A stretch of DNA of 64,000 nt, taken from contig JAESIW010000020.1 of assembly GCA_016802295.1 (NCBI GenBank), forward strand, positions 5,339,281 through 5,403,280, in the 5' to 3' direction. A model generated the notes under the pieces. It did no database searches and was not told where the DNA came from. It saw only the letters and a list, made by a program, of their open reading frames with translations. This document shows positions 34,751 through 45,960 of this stretch, one piece after another (the stretch's first letter is position 1; each line of letters opens with the position of its first letter). Origin of the DNA: Brachionus rotundiformis (taxonomy: Eukaryota; Rotifera; Eurotatoria; Ploima; Brachionidae). The position numbers and the translations under genes were made by a program.

Positions 34751-36090
34751 TTTATTTAAAATTTAATTATCGACAAAAATGTCCTAAATATTTGAAAATA
34801 TTTCATATCTTAAAAAAATAAATCGTTTTTTTAATTAATAGAAATTTTTAAATCCAATAAGAATTAAACAGTCTTAATCAATTACTAACTAAAAAATTAT
34901 TTCATGATTTTTTAATAAATAATGTTTAAATAAAAACAAATTGAATTATTTTTTAATAAAAAGTTATTGTATGAAAGATTTAGGGTTAATAGTCCAAAAA
35001 CAAGCCTGCTCAGCAATATTATATTTAAAATTTTAAAATTTATAAACTTAATTAATATTTGATTGTCCATAATGGTATAAATTTACTCATTTCTGCGATA
35101 GTTAACAGCTTTCTAAACTTTTATTTTAATATAGAATTGACTTATTCAATGACAATATCCATGGGGTAATAATCAGAACATTTTCCATAAATAACCATCT
35201 CTAAAAAAAGTATAAAAGTAGGGCATTTTTAATTGTTGGTCAATGTTGGCTAATAGTTAATATAAGTTGTTAAACATATTATCTTTGTATCTGCAAAATT
35301 CTTTAAAAATGAATGGAAATTACCATTATAATATTTTAGATACCCGATTATATAAAATGTATGGTAATTGTTTAGTATTAACATTAAATTATTTGTTCAA
35401 CATAAAATGATGCCTCTGGTTAAAATTTTTAAATCAAAAGATAGCTGAAAATCTTTGTTGGATAAATTTTGATAATAAACTCTTATTTGCCATTTAAATT
35501 ATATAATTCAATTACATCTTAATATCAAAAATATATACCTTGATAGAATTTATAAATGACCATATTTAAAATGAAGATAATAAAAAAGATGTGTTAACTT
35601 TTGAAAAATTTGATAATTTTAAGCTTTAAAATGTACATTTATTTAAACAAAACGTTAATTAATTTAAGATGAAATGAAGATGATATTTCAAAATTTTTAA
35701 TACTTATTAGATTAGATTTAATTTTTTTCAAAAGTGCAAAATATTTCATTTTAAACGATCAATAGATAGCTATAAAATTGTTAAGTATAATAAAATAATT
35801 TTAAATAATGCATCAATGGTAAAATCGTTTGATTGATGGTAAGCAGAAGAATAAGTTAAATTTTTTAACCATTTTTCCAAATGAAACTAAGCTCTTGGTA
35901 AAATTTTAGAAATTCCAATACATAGACAACCAAACATAAACAAGAAGATACAAAGAATTTTCTTATATTTGTTTATTTTATTTAGCGATTTTAGAAAATA
36001 TTTTATCCCTGTTTAATTATATTTTGGCAAAATTATTGAACCACGATATAACTAATAATACTTTCATTTTTAATTGTACAAACTTTCCAA
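34751..36090. other. AT-rich intergenic spacer
   Basis: Between two members of the microexon family. No other feature was recognised. Confidence 0.45.
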
Positions 36091-36100
36091 TATAAATAAA
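36091..36100 (+). promoter_or_regulatory. TATA box (TATAAATAAA)
   Basis: It lies 73 nt upstream of the ATG at 36174, on the same strand. It matches the TATAAATA elements of the genes at 43136, 52890 and 56784. Confidence 0.6.
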
Positions 36101-36173
36101 CCCTTTGTGGACAAAAATTCAATACAATTAATAAAATTTTGAATTTTATTTTTTTAAGCCAATAAAGACCATA

Positions 36174-37495
36174 ATGCCCAAAGAATACGTAGAGTCAAGT
36201 AAATTATTAAATTAATGCTTTTTGTTAATTATTTTAATCAATTTCTGATAATGTCGTTTAAATAGTTAATTATGAGTACAATAAAGGTAAGCTTTAATTT
36301 TATTTAAATCAATTTTATCATATAAATTAAATTATATTAACAAGTTGATGGACAAACTTACATAAATGTAAATGTTGTCAGACCTATAGAAAAAATAAAA
36401 GTTGAAACTGTAAGCCATCATAGCTCTAAACTAAGTAGGGCTAAATCAAGTTTAAAATCTTCTACTGGCAAAACTCAAACAAATCAGCCACAAGAACAAG
36501 ACATTTTGGCTCAACAGCAAGCTCAGCAATTACAACAACAGCAATTTTTGGAACAACAGCAGCAATTGGAACAGCAACAGCAAGCTCAAGAGGAACAAGA
36601 ATACCAAGAGCAAGAAGAGGAAGCTGAGGTTAATGAAGAGGAGGAACAATATGAAGAGAACGATCAAGTACAAGAAGAAATTGAAGATGAGGAAAATGAC
36701 CGTGTTCTTCCAAATGGCAGAACTCTGAATGAACAGCTTTTGAGGATTGAAATGAGAAAACTTGAATTAAAAGAATTGGAACTAAGACGTAGTGAAATTC
36801 GTGACTTGGAACAGCGTAGAAACGATTTGTTGAGATCAATAACCATTTTAAGGCGAAGACGTGGAAATTCCTCTGAGCCAGTAAGAACTTGGACCTCAAC
36901 TTTATCAAGACCGAGCTCGGTGGAATCAGTATACAGATCCAAAGTAAGCCAACCTACAGAAAAAGTTAGCACAGCTAAAAATTCCAATACTCGACCACAA
37001 GCGCCTAGTAATTACCAAAACGGAAGTTCTGCCAATCAAGGAGTCACTAGAACGATTGCTCCACCAGAGACAAGAAATAGGACTGTTCGCGAAGTAGCTA
37101 ACACAGATTATGAGCTTGAATCTCAAACAGAATATGAAAAACGATTAAATTTACCAACTAAATCACAATGGGCGAATACAGTTCAAAACCGAACTAACCA
37201 AGTTTGGTTGAATGGCGGCGGTTTCCAAGTTTCGCCAGGACCGTTTCCAGGACAACAGATGTACCAAAATTATTCTCAAAATAATCAACAATTTGCAGCT
37301 CAGCCGTCAATGCATCAAATTTCAAATCAAATGCCTCAACAACAATCTTTTGGTCAACAGTTTGCACAAAATCAGCAATTTAATCAGAATTTGGGACAAT
37401 TGACACAGACAAACTTTCCTAATCAACAACCTCAGGCTCCTCAAATGGATTCATCAATTAATTTTCAAACACCACAACAAAATTACTTTCAATAA
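36174..37495 (+). CDS. Gln/Glu-rich coiled-coil protein B (microexon family)
   Basis: Exons 36174-36198, 36266-36286 (21-nt microexon) and 36345-37495. The first ATG that gives a continuous frame through both phase-1 introns is at 36174. No signal peptide. The N-terminal part (VDGQTYINVNVVRPIEKIKV) is followed by a Gln-rich then Glu-rich acidic stretch, a strong heptad-like coiled coil (LRIEMRKLELKELELRRSEI, then RDLEQRRNDLLRSITILRRRRG), a Ser/Thr-rich segment and a Gln/Asn/Phe-rich tail. The coiled coil and the low-complexity ends suggest an intracellular filament- or scaffold-type protein. It is not a recognised family. It shares exon layout with the genes at 33303 and 56784. Confidence 0.8.
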
Positions 37496-37859
37496 TTAAA
37501 TATGTCAATAATAATATTCAACATTAAAAAAATTCTGAATTTTAAATTTAGATTTTAATTTTTTTAATTGAAAAAAATTATTTCTAATTTTTTTGTGGCA
37601 AAATCTTAATTTCATTGATTTAAAAAAGAGATAAAAATAAAATTTTAAGTTATTGTTGATTTGAATGAATAAATACAAAATCATTAATGACTGAATTCAA
37701 GTTTTCTTTCCCATTTAAGTAAAAAGCTTTTCAATAGACAAAAAGTTTATTCTTTACCAAGAAAAAATATGCAAAATAAGATTAAAAATATTCTAAGGAA
37801 CATCGTTCCTCAATTAAAAACTACTACTATACTACTAGAATTCTAATAATTTTGTTTTT
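37496..37859. other. AT-rich spacer
   Basis: 3' flank of the coiled-coil gene; nothing else was seen. Confidence 0.4.
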
Positions 37860-38134
37860 CTTTCTAAATGAGAATTTAGTGATTAAACTTTCAAGTCATC
37901 TTTCTTTGCAAACGATCCGATTTTTGATTGAAATAGGTTCTAAGTTTACAAAATTATGTTTGTCGCAATTTTAGCAGATCTACCACTTCCTTTTTTTCTC
38001 TTGAAAAGTTTTTATCTTTTTCTATAACATCTATAAACAGAATGTTTTTTGAATCGCCTTACGACTTCAGCTTTTGGCAAATTTTGGTTACTTTTTACAA
38101 AGTTGTACAAATCTTTTTTGATGGTTTCGTTCAT
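37860..38134 (-). pseudogene. Decayed transposase N-terminal fragment, possibly mariner-like
   Basis: On the minus strand an ATG at 38134 opens MNETIKKDLYNFVKSNQNLP, continuing KAEVVRRFKKHSVYRCYRKR. After a stop, a GSGRSAKI block appears. The order of a helix-turn-helix-like stretch followed by a GRPxKI-type motif recalls Tc1/mariner transposases. Only the N-terminal part remains and it is broken by stops and shifts, so the assignment is tentative. Confidence 0.4.
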
Positions 38135-38464
38135 TTTTTACTAACAGCTTGTCGAAAATTCAACTTTATAACATAGTTTTTATTTATTTTAAAGCTAGGA
38201 TCAGCCTGATTTTAAATTTTGAAAAAAATTGGGAAAGATCTTGTCCACTTGGGCAAATTAAACTAAACTTTTGGGTCATTTATTTATGTTTTTTTTATTC
38301 AACACCCACTATTAAGTCGAGGTTTTTGTAAAGCAGACTTCACCAAGCTATTCATTTAATCAAAATACAAGCTTATCTACGAGTCATTCATCAGATCTAA
38401 ATATTTAAAAAAAATTAATCTCAAGTGACAAAAAAAAGTTTTAATAGATTTAAATTTTTTTTAT

Positions 38465-38482
38465 GAATTATTTTTTAATATT
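38465..38482. repeat. Target-site duplication, left copy
   Basis: The 18-mer GAATTATTTTTTAATATT lies here and again, perfectly, at 39769-39786, exactly bracketing the LINE between them. Confidence 0.8.
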
Positions 38483-39768
38483 TATTATTTATTAATTCAA
38501 AGCTAGGGCCGATCGCCGACCACTTGCTCAGTGACCCGTAAAATAAGGGGCACTGTGTTTAGTTTATAGAAAAATTATAAATATTTCAAAATTGAGTATT
38601 AAAGGTATATAAAAAAAAATGCCATAGTTTCTATTTACAATTTAGATATTCAATGATAAAAATTAGTTGTTTGATATAATTAGTTAGATGCTGTCGAATA
38701 TAAAAACTAAGCTACATCAAATTTACAAATCTGGAATATTAAGCCCGATATGTTATCTTTTCTCCCTGTCTTATATATGTGTCTGAGCTTTTGGACTTTG
38801 ACATCGTTTTTTTGATTTGAACGGTACTCAGTTATGTTTTTCAGCCTAACAAGTTTGCATTTGTCCTGTAGTGTCATGTTTTCCTCATCCAATTCTCTGG
38901 TAATGTCCAGGATTTCGCTAATGAAGTCATTCAGAATCGGTTGTTTTGCTAGCTCAATAATCATCTTCTTAGTGAGTTCATTTTCAATTAATCGATTGAA
39001 AAAGTCAATCTTAATGTTTTTGATGATGTAGTTCGTAGGCATTATATTCAATGACAAGAATAAGCTTGTTGTACGACACCTCCTTGGTATAGTTAGTAGT
39101 CCTTTTACAATGTTACCCTCTGTTCTTTTCATGTCATTCATTGAGCTCGCATTTATGTTCATATTTTCACACCCATAAATTAAAACTGGCCTCACATAGG
39201 TCTTGTATAGATGGGCTTTCATATTTGGATGCATTTGATTTGTAACTATACCTAGATTCTTCAGTTTTGACACTGCATTTATGGCTAGGCTCTTCCTTTT
39301 GTTCCAATGTTTAGTATAATTGAGCTCATCTGATATTTCAAACCCAAGGTACCGCATTGTATCAACTCTTTTAATTTTTTTTTCATCTAGGACCAATGGA
39401 TTATCAGACGTGTCTATTATTCTATCTTTTGCTCTCTTACTAATACGGTCGTTAAAGGCCATATAAAGCGTTTTTTCTGGATTATATTTTATTCCATTGG
39501 TTTTACCATATTCAGAAATTGCGTTTAGTTGTTTCTGGCAACCATTTTTAGTGTTGCTAACAATAACTATATCGTCAGCATACAGCAATATGCTGATTTT
39601 CAAGTCGCCCACTTTCACTCCAACATCAATTTTTTCGACTCTCATTATTACGTCTTCGATATAGATTGAAAATAGTTTCGGGGACAGAACGCCACCTTGC
39701 CTAACTCCAACAGATGTTCTAAATGGTGCAGAGTATTCATTATCATTTGTCACTAACATAAAAGATTC
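38483..39768 (-). mobile_element. 5'-truncated LINE insertion with perfect 18-bp target-site duplication
   Basis: The 3' end, on the left, carries a short AAT-rich tail. The 5' end, on the right, stops abruptly inside the reverse transcriptase. The identical 18-bp direct repeats show it inserted by target-primed reverse transcription and was truncated on arrival. The remaining RT frame has no stop, so the insertion is relatively young. Confidence 0.85.
38707..39759 (-). pseudogene. LINE reverse transcriptase, C-terminal part
   Basis: An open frame of 350 residues with RT motifs SVGVRQGGVLSPKLFSIYIE and ILLYADDIVIV (catalytic YADD), MRYLGFEISDELNYTKHW, then YKTYVRPVLIYGCENMN and a long C-terminal region. 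The N-terminal endonuclease and the first RT motifs are missing through 5' truncation, so the copy cannot be active although its frame is intact. The first codons are inside the element; no genuine start is expected. Confidence 0.88.
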
Positions 39769-39786
39769 GAATTATTTTTTAATATT
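39769..39786. repeat. Target-site duplication, right copy
   Basis: Perfect second copy of the 18-mer at 38465-38482. Confidence 0.8.
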
Positions 39787-40338
39787 ATCATGCTACATCA
39801 ATGCAAATATAGTAAACGAGATTGATGATCCATTGGCTTTTTATAGAAATACTCGCTTATATCACTTAAATGTTGAAAAAACAAAAACATTGATGAGGCA
39901 TATTTTTAAGTTCGATAGGGTGACATTACGCTTTCTTCATAATATTCGAGGTTTTTACCCTTGGCCTCCTTTGGTCATGTTTAATATATTGAATATATGG
40001 CCAAATAATAGGAATTTAGAAAATTCAGAATTATAAAATGCCTTAATTTTTGGAATTTTATTAATCACAATAGATTTAAAGCAGAATTATCAAATTAAAT
40101 ATATTTTTACAATATACAAATCTCTGTTTATAATTTTTTATTCTTAAAAGAGAAAATGGGCTCAAAAAAGTGTTTAAAATAAGTGAATAAAGTTAATTTA
40201 TGGTTTTAGTAAATATCTTAAAATAAAGTAGACAATAGAATTAAATTTTACAAAAACTACATTTTTTTTAATTGATTTTATTTAAAATTAAAAATTTTCT
40301 TTTATTTTTAAAACCGATTTTTAGATTGAAATTTTAGT
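39787..40338. other. AT-rich spacer
   Basis: Between the LINE insertion and the 3' end of the minus-strand low-complexity gene. No supported gene. Confidence 0.4.
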
Positions 40339-41022
40339 TTAAAAAGCTGCTCCAAAATTTCCTTGGTTTCCAAATTGATAAGCTGACAAAAATGAATTCA
40401 AATCGAAATTTCCAAATGATTGATTTGATCCAAAGTTTGCTTGTGAAAACTGAGCTGAAAAGTCACCTTGATTGAAAGTTGGTTCAGTTGATTTAGATGT
40501 AGATTGATTTAAAAGTTTTTTCAAATGACATGGGCAATCAGGTGGTGGGATTTTATCTGAAGCAGGGGCAGCCAACGAAAGAGATGGCTGTTGGATATTA
40601 AAGGAATCAAATTGACCACCTTGGAAACTTTGTAATTGAGGATTGGTGGACAAAGCTGGAGCAGCAGTTGGAGCTGGTGCTGATGCACTTAACAACGATG
40701 AACCGAATTCATTAGAAACATGGTCATTAAATGATTTTAGCAAAGTTGAAGATGTTGGTAAATTAAGCTGTTTTTGCAATGTAGAAGCAGTTGGTAACTG
40801 AGCTTTAGATAAAGTTGGAAGTTGAGCTCTACTAGACAAAGCTGGAGCAGCAGTTGGGGCTGGTGCTGATGCACTTAACAAAGATGAACCGAATTCATTA
40901 GAAACCTGGTCATTAAATGATTTTAGCAAAGTTGAAGATGTTGGAAAATTAAGCTGTTTTTGCAATGTAGAAGCAGTTGGTAATTGAGCCTTAGATGCGG
41001 TTGGCAATTGAGGAGCTGACAT
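40339..41022 (-). CDS. Low-complexity protein D with PPPDCPC motif
   Basis: A single exon of 227 residues. Start at the ATG at 41022; no signal peptide or membrane helix. The N-terminal half is a tandem duplication with a 62-residue period (core KAQLPTASTLQKQLN, then PTSSTLLKSFND and SNEFGSSLLSASAPAPTAAP). The centre has PPPDCPCHLKKLL, shared with the duplicated gene at 43136/52890 (PPPDCPCRFKKLL). The tail is rich in Phe, Gly, Asn and Gln (FGSNQSFGNFDLNSFLSAYQ). Composition suggests an intracellular self-associating protein. Not a recognised family. A TATTTAAA element lies 64 nt upstream of the start. Confidence 0.75.
   Translation of the reverse strand: MSAPQLPTASKAQLPTASTLQKQLNFPTSSTLLKSFNDQVSNEFGSSLLSASAPAPTAAPALSSRAQLPTLSKAQLPTASTLQKQLNLPTSSTLLKSFNDHVSNEFGSSLLSASAPAPTAAPALSTNPQLQSFQGGQFDSFNIQQPSLSLAAPASDKIPPPDCPCHLKKLLNQSTSKSTEPTFNQGDFSAQFSQANFGSNQSFGNFDLNSFLSAYQFGNQGNFGAAF
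40642..40995 (-). repeat. 186-bp tandem duplication inside the coding region
   Basis: Residues about 10-65 and 72-127 of the protein are near-identical copies. Differences include Phe/Leu and Gln/His replacements. The duplication is clear in both DNA and protein. Confidence 0.85.
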
Positions 41023-41086
41023 ATCTGATTGATTAATTTTTTGGATATCGACTTATTGGAATTTTATTTTTTGTTTCTTTACAGCC

Positions 41087-41094
41087 TTTAAATA
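41087..41094 (-). promoter_or_regulatory. TATA-like element (TATTTAAA)
   Basis: It lies 64 nt upstream of the ATG at 41022, in the position expected for a core promoter. It is a weaker match than the TATAAATA boxes of the sister genes. Confidence 0.4.
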
Positions 41095-41860
41095 TTCAAA
41101 TTTTATTTATGCTTGATCAGTTTTTTCTCTCGATCAATTTTAATTTTCTATTTCCTATTTTACATTGTTTAATAAATTACATGTAATGAATAGAATGTCC
41201 AATTAAACTAACGATTTAATTGAGCAAAAATTTATATTCAATTGATATTTTTCTTGTTTAAAGGAGCCAAATAGAATCAATTGTGTATAATTTAGCGATT
41301 TGAATTGAAAAAAAAATTTAAAAAATTAAGAAAAAATATTTTAAGTAAATTTAGTAATTTTCAAAAAATAAAAAAATCATTTACTTGAACAAATTTGAAC
41401 AGATAAATTTTATTTAGATCTAAAAATTGCCCATAAATTTTAAAATACAAGAAATCATTTATTTAAAAGATTTTTTAAGTTTTTATTTTTGTAAATAATA
41501 AGGATATCTAAACAATAGTCTTAAGATTAATGTTAAATCAATGAATTAAATTAATGAAAAATTTATAACAAATGATATTTATTTTTAATAATAAAAAGCA
41601 TGTACTTCATTTAAAGAAAAAACTTGAGACAAAGATAATAAATAAATCAAAGAAATTAATTTAAAAGATCAAATTATTGGTACTTATTTCATTATTTGAT
41701 AAAAATATTTAAATATTGAAAAATCGTTAAGAAAAAAGTGCATCTTTACGTAAAAGTGATTTGAATAATTTTTAAAAGATTGTTTAAATTTTACCTACAT
41801 AACAAAATTTGATAATTAAATACAAAAATAAATTTCCAAATTTATGATAATTTAAAAAAA
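41095..41860. other. AT-rich divergent spacer
   Basis: It separates the low-complexity gene (minus) from the mARC-like gene (plus) and should hold the latter's promoter. Nothing else was seen. Confidence 0.4.
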
Positions 41861-43013
41861 ATGAAAGAATTAGCAACACTAAGTGAAATATATCTGTATC
41901 CAGTAAAGTCTTTGTCTGGTATAAAGTTAGAAAAGGCAATTACAACAAAATTCGGTCTTGCCCATCCGGAAAATAGCTTGGTAATAGATAGGTGAGTTAA
42001 TAGCCAGAAATATAAAACAAATTTTGTTCAACTTAAATTATAGAAAATGGATGATAATCGATTCAACAGGTTCATTCCGTACTCAAAGACAACTACCAAA
42101 AATGGCTCTAATCAAACCCAGCATAGAAGCTGACTTTTTGATTTTAAATGCTCCACAAAAAAAACCATTGAGAGTTCCTATTAAGAATCCGAACACGACT
42201 AAAACTAGTTATAGGTTTTTATCTCAATACTTTTTTTATTTTTAATTTATTAAAAAATAATGTTGTCAAATAAGGTTGTGGAAATGCAGAATTGATGGAT
42301 GTGCTTATGGAGGTGAGGTAAGCTCATGGCTTGACGATTTTCTCGAAGCAAATGGACTTGATTTGGTTGTTTTTGATGAAAATTCAATTCCCTTAAAAAG
42401 TTATGATATGGAAGATAATAGTACAAGCAGAGAAAAGGATGAAGTAATCTATCAAGATTTCAGTCCTTTTATGCTTATTGGTGAAAGCTCTCTGGATGAA
42501 TTGAATACAAAACTGGAAAAAAAATTACCAATGAAACAGTTTAGACCAAATTTTGTCTGCAAAGATAATCCAGCATTTTCTGAGGTTGATTATTATTATT
42601 TAAAAGAAAGCAAAATAATATAGTAATTTTGATTTTGTCGATAAAGGATAATTGGGAAAATTTCAAGATTGGAGAATCAGAATTTTGTCGAATTAAACAT
42701 TGTACCAGGTTATATTCGAAATTTAATAAAAATGAAAAATGAACAAAAGAATGAAAAAATTTTTGTTTATTAGGTGTCTGCTAACAACAGTTGATCAGGA
42801 TAAAGGAGAAAAAGATCCAAGTCAACAACCACTTAAAACATTACGAGAGTAAAATTTAAATTTATTCGTTCCAAAAGCTTGTGATTGATTTTATTTTTAA
42901 GATTCCGAATGAACAAACAATTATATGGAATGAGTCCTATGTTTGGTATCAACTTGGGAATTGATAACCCTGGAATGATGGTTCAAGTTGGAGATAAAAT
43001 TACTCAAATTTAA
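41861..43013 (+). CDS. MOSC-domain protein, mARC-like amidoxime reductase, copy 1
   Basis: Six exons (41861-41991, 42044-42214, 42275-42584, 42647-42708, 42774-42848, 42902-43013) join to exactly 286 codons plus stop. The N-terminal MOSC beta-barrel is shown by LYPVKSLSGIKLEKA and by GSFRTQRQLPKMALI. The MOSC domain is shown by VIYQDFSPFMLIGESSLDEL, FRPNFVC and CRIKHCTRCLLTTVDQDKG. The last block matches the molybdenum-liganding Cys region of human mARC (CSRCILTTVD). mARC proteins reduce N-hydroxylated compounds with electrons from cytochrome b5. The human N-terminal mitochondrial anchor is missing here, so location is uncertain. A second copy lies at 53423-54575. Confidence 0.9.
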
Positions 43014-43135
43014 TTCTACAAAAACAACATTGCATTTAATCAAATAAAATTTTTTCAAATCGACTAGATTTATTTTAATTTAAATGTTTATTCAATTATA
43101 TTTGTTATATAGTTTAAACAAATTGGGTTATTTAA

Positions 43136-43546
43136 TTAAAAATATCCATAACCAAGAGACGAGCCAAACTGATTTCCAAATGAATACGATGGAAATGAGT
43201 TGAAAGTAGAACCGGAATAATTTAATGTATTCAAACTTTGGCCGTAATTTGGTAGTCCAAAAAAGCCTGTTTGAAATGAAAATTCATTCAAATTGAATTC
43301 ATTACCTGTTTCTTCGCTTTTCTGTCCTTCGTCCAACAATTTTTTAAATCGACATGGACAGTCTGGTGGTGGCTCAGCTTTGTTTTCTTCTGGCTTTTCT
43401 TCTTCTGGTTTTGGAGCCTCTGCCTCTGGTTTTATTGAAGCTGATGGCTTACTTGAAAACATATCTTGGTAAGATTTCATGTAAGTAGAAAGAGTTATTG
43501 GCTCTCTGGTAGCTTCAGCTGTTGAAACAGTCTTTTGATCAGTCAT
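43136..43546 (-). CDS. Low-complexity protein E1 with PPPDCPC motif
   Basis: A single exon of 136 residues with no signal peptide. The N-terminal part contains STYMKSYQDMFSSKPSAS, then a Pro/Glu/Lys-rich stretch (EAEAPKPEEEKPEENKAE), the PPPDCPCRFKKLL motif shared with the 40339 gene, and an aromatic/Asn/Gly/Ser-rich tail ending SSLGYGYF. Such tails are prone to self-association. It is convergent with the mARC-like gene (stops 122 bp apart), an arrangement repeated in the inverted copy. It differs from the copy at 52890 by one residue (Tyr/Phe near the end). Function unknown; perhaps an intracellular structural protein. Confidence 0.78.
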   Translation of the reverse strand: MTDQKTVSTAEATREPITLSTYMKSYQDMFSSKPSASIKPEAEAPKPEEEKPEENKAEPPPDCPCRFKKLLDEGQKSEETGNEFNLNEFSFQTGFFGLPNYGQSLNTLNYSGSTFNSFPSYSFGNQFGSSLGYGYF

Positions 43547-43592
43547 TTTTTACTTTTTCACAGAATAATTGTTTCACCTCAAATCTTTTACT

Positions 43593-43600
43593 TATTTATA
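43593..43600 (-). promoter_or_regulatory. TATA box (TATAAATA)
   Basis: 46 nt upstream of the ATG at 43546. The identical element at the identical distance is kept in the inverted copy at 52836-52843. Confidence 0.65.
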
Positions 43601-44190
43601 TTCTATCTGAATGCATCATCTATTACAACAATAATCACAGATAAAAATCTACATTTTCTAAATACAAATGATTATATGCTTTTGATTCAAAGTTTAGATC
43701 CTTTGATCAAAAAGAAAAATAGTAATTTATAAACAATTCTAACAGATGATTAAAGAAAAATATTCTTAAAACTAATTATTAAATTATGTGTTTATAAGAT
43801 GGTAAAATAAACTTGTAAGAATTTTCTTTTTTAATTTACCTTTAAATTTAACATTTGATGAAATATTTGTTGCCTTTTATCTATTATTTTATTCTTTTAT
43901 TCCAATGTTTTTTCTTTGAATGTTTTTCTAAATTTTTGTCTAAACATGATCGATCAATTGCCATAATTTTTCTCAATTCAAATTAGAAAAAGTGTGTAAT
44001 TTATTTATAATATAATCATTCTTTAATTTAAAAGAAATCAATTGCTTTTTATGTATCAATAAATTTAACTTTAAATATTTTTTTGTGTGATTACTTTTTA
44101 TTGTGTTTTTTTTGAATATTTTCGCTTTTTATATGATTTTTCATTATTAAATTCAAAAAAAGAAATGATAAAAATTTTTCGTTCAATCTA

Positions 44191-44779
44191 GTAATGATAA
44201 TAATAATATCTTTTTATTCAAAAGGTTTATATCATTTTACTTGAGACAAGATAATTAGTAAAACATAATAAATACTTTCTAGTAACAAACACATCATTTT
44301 TATTACTTCAGTTCATCTTTTAATTTATTTTAAAATTTATTTCAACCATTTCAACATTTTTTAAAATATTTTTTTGATAATGTTAGATTAATATTACAGG
44401 TATAATATTACCTGTTAGATAATGCTAAACTAAATTTCACTAATCTTTGTTAGAAATCATAACAGTTTTTAATTATTTTAGACATTAAAACTTCTTAAAT
44501 TTAATTTTACTTAATTAATATTTATACTATAGATCTATAATTACAAAATCTTGTGAGTCCTTTTAAGACTAGCGTTATCGTTTTTTTATTATTAAAATAT
44601 CACTTCAAATTAAAATGTGAATCAAAATCAAATAGAAAATGTTAAACTTAATGATTAAATTTATACTTATAATGTTATACTTAATTTATTTAAATATTTT
44701 GAAGAGATCATCTGGTCACTCAGAATGGATCTTAGTCTTTCTTTTCAGTCCAGCGCTTGAAGCATAAAAATAAGATGAA
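44191..44779. other. AT-rich spacer
   Basis: Inner flank of the inverted duplication. No feature was seen. Confidence 0.4.
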
Positions 44780-45140
44780 ACACTACTGCTCGTTGAGCTT
44801 GCGACTTGCATTCAAAGCCTCTGTTTAGTAAACGTGTTCCCTTTTATTCTAAATACATTTTCAACTCATCACAGTATATTACTGTTCATAGTTTTAATCT
44901 TTGCTTTAGTTGAAATCTACCAAAGACATTTTGGCTTTAGCTAGTCTTTTTCGGTGTTTTTGCTTGCACATTTCTGCACTTTCAATGCTTCTCAAGAATG
45001 TAAATTTCGCTACGTATTTTAATCGATTTATGTGCCTTCGATAGTGAAAGGGACCCAAACTTGGTGTTTGCGCACATGACTTTAGTTTTAGTCCGATTAA
45101 TTTTGAATCTAATTCGGAGATAGAGTCCTTTTAAATTGGT
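44780..45140 (-). mobile_element. Probable decayed LINE fragment
   Basis: Less AT-rich than its surroundings. The minus strand reads RTKTKVMCANTKFGSLSL in one frame and KQKHRKRLAKAK in another, resembling the LINE stretch after the YADD motif (LRINxxKTKVM). It is heavily shifted, so this is a weak call. Confidence 0.35.
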
Positions 45141-45204
45141 GTTTGGTTTTTTTTTGATTGATATTTAATTAATTGATCATTAGAAAGTTTATTAAAAATA
45201 TGGA

Positions 45205-45251
45205 AAGGATATGGAACAATCAGGATAAAAAATCCAAATATTTAATTATTA
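45205..45251 (+). repeat. 47-bp direct repeat, copy 1
   Basis: Matches 47246-47292 with only two differences seen. It ends exactly where the left arm of the 711-bp inverted repeat begins, suggesting a transposon terminus or insertion scar. Confidence 0.65.
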
Positions 45252-45960
45252 ATGTCTTTATTTATTGCTATTTTATTTAGAGTTTAAAAAATTGACCGAA
45301 TTTTGTCAAAGCTTCTAGTGTTATTAAATTTTTTATTATGCTTTGGCAGTTCGGAATGGTGCTTAGACCTCTCTTGAAGCCCAATGTAAAAATAATATGA
45401 GCCATCAGTGAATGTATTGCTGTAGTTCCGGAAGAAACCGTCTGGGCTTGGTTAATTTGTAGGTGATTTAGTATTTTATGAGCATATTTTAAATTTATAA
45501 TAAACAATTATTTCAGAACTCTTCCAAGACTTTTCCTAATAAAATTTTTCTTACCTAAAATACGGTATTGACTACCAAATAATCAGCTGTTGAATTTTTT
45601 TTACTTTATTTACTTTTTGTGGAGCATAGCGTCATTATTTTCTGGTTCCATTTTCTGGTGGAAGAACTAATCCGAGTGAAAATAAAGTCAAGATTTTGTT
45701 CGCAAGTTATTCATAATACTTGGATTAAGCATTCATCTACTTCATCAATGGATCCAATTTAAGAATGGTACTGCGATTGTAAATCTGGAGCAAGGGTATT
45801 TGGTGCATGTTCTCATGTAATAAGCGTCATTTGGTATCTAGGCATAGGTAAATATAAAAAAGATAAATTGATTTCCAAAAAAAGTGAAAATTTGTATAAT
45901 TTTTGCTTAGATTGTGATAGAGAAGATCTTAATGAGAATGATATATCATTAATCCAGAAT
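45250..45960. repeat. Left arm of a 711-bp inverted repeat
   Basis: Reverse-complementary to 47862-48572 at equal length with only a few mismatches seen (for example ACT/ATT codons in the shadow frames, and A/G near 45747). The arms are separated by about 1.9 kb of different DNA containing LINE remnants. It contains a decayed SWIM-finger reading. Confidence 0.85.
45684..45930 (+). pseudogene. Decayed transposon protein fragment with SWIM-type zinc finger
   Basis: Around one stop the frame reads NTWIKHSSTSSMDPI then EWYCDCKSGARVFGACSHVI followed by SVIWYLG. The CxC...CxH spacing is a SWIM zinc finger. The surrounding wording (WYCxCKxGAR...CSHVxSVIWYLG) resembles C-terminal regions of transposon-derived proteins of invertebrates. 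Only this piece survives, duplicated in the other arm. Confidence 0.55.

Larger units (their letters stand above)
41866..44190. repeat. Left arm of a 2.3-kb inverted duplication
   Basis: This segment and 52230-54576 are inverted copies. Each carries a complete mARC-like gene and a complete PPPDCPC-motif gene with its TATA box. Coding regions are nearly identical, while introns and upstream DNA show small changes and indels. Similarity ends next to the mARC start codon on the outer side and fades near 44190 on the inner side. Confidence 0.88.

Noticed and set aside
36630..37126. Minus-strand frames opposite the coiled-coil gene
   Set aside because: Shadows of a strongly biased coding strand; no domain.
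45277..45507. 76-codon frame on the minus strand, repeated at 48315-48545 on the plus strand
   Set aside because: It appears twice only because it lies in both arms of the 711-bp inverted repeat; no similarity to a known protein and in dead transposon DNA.
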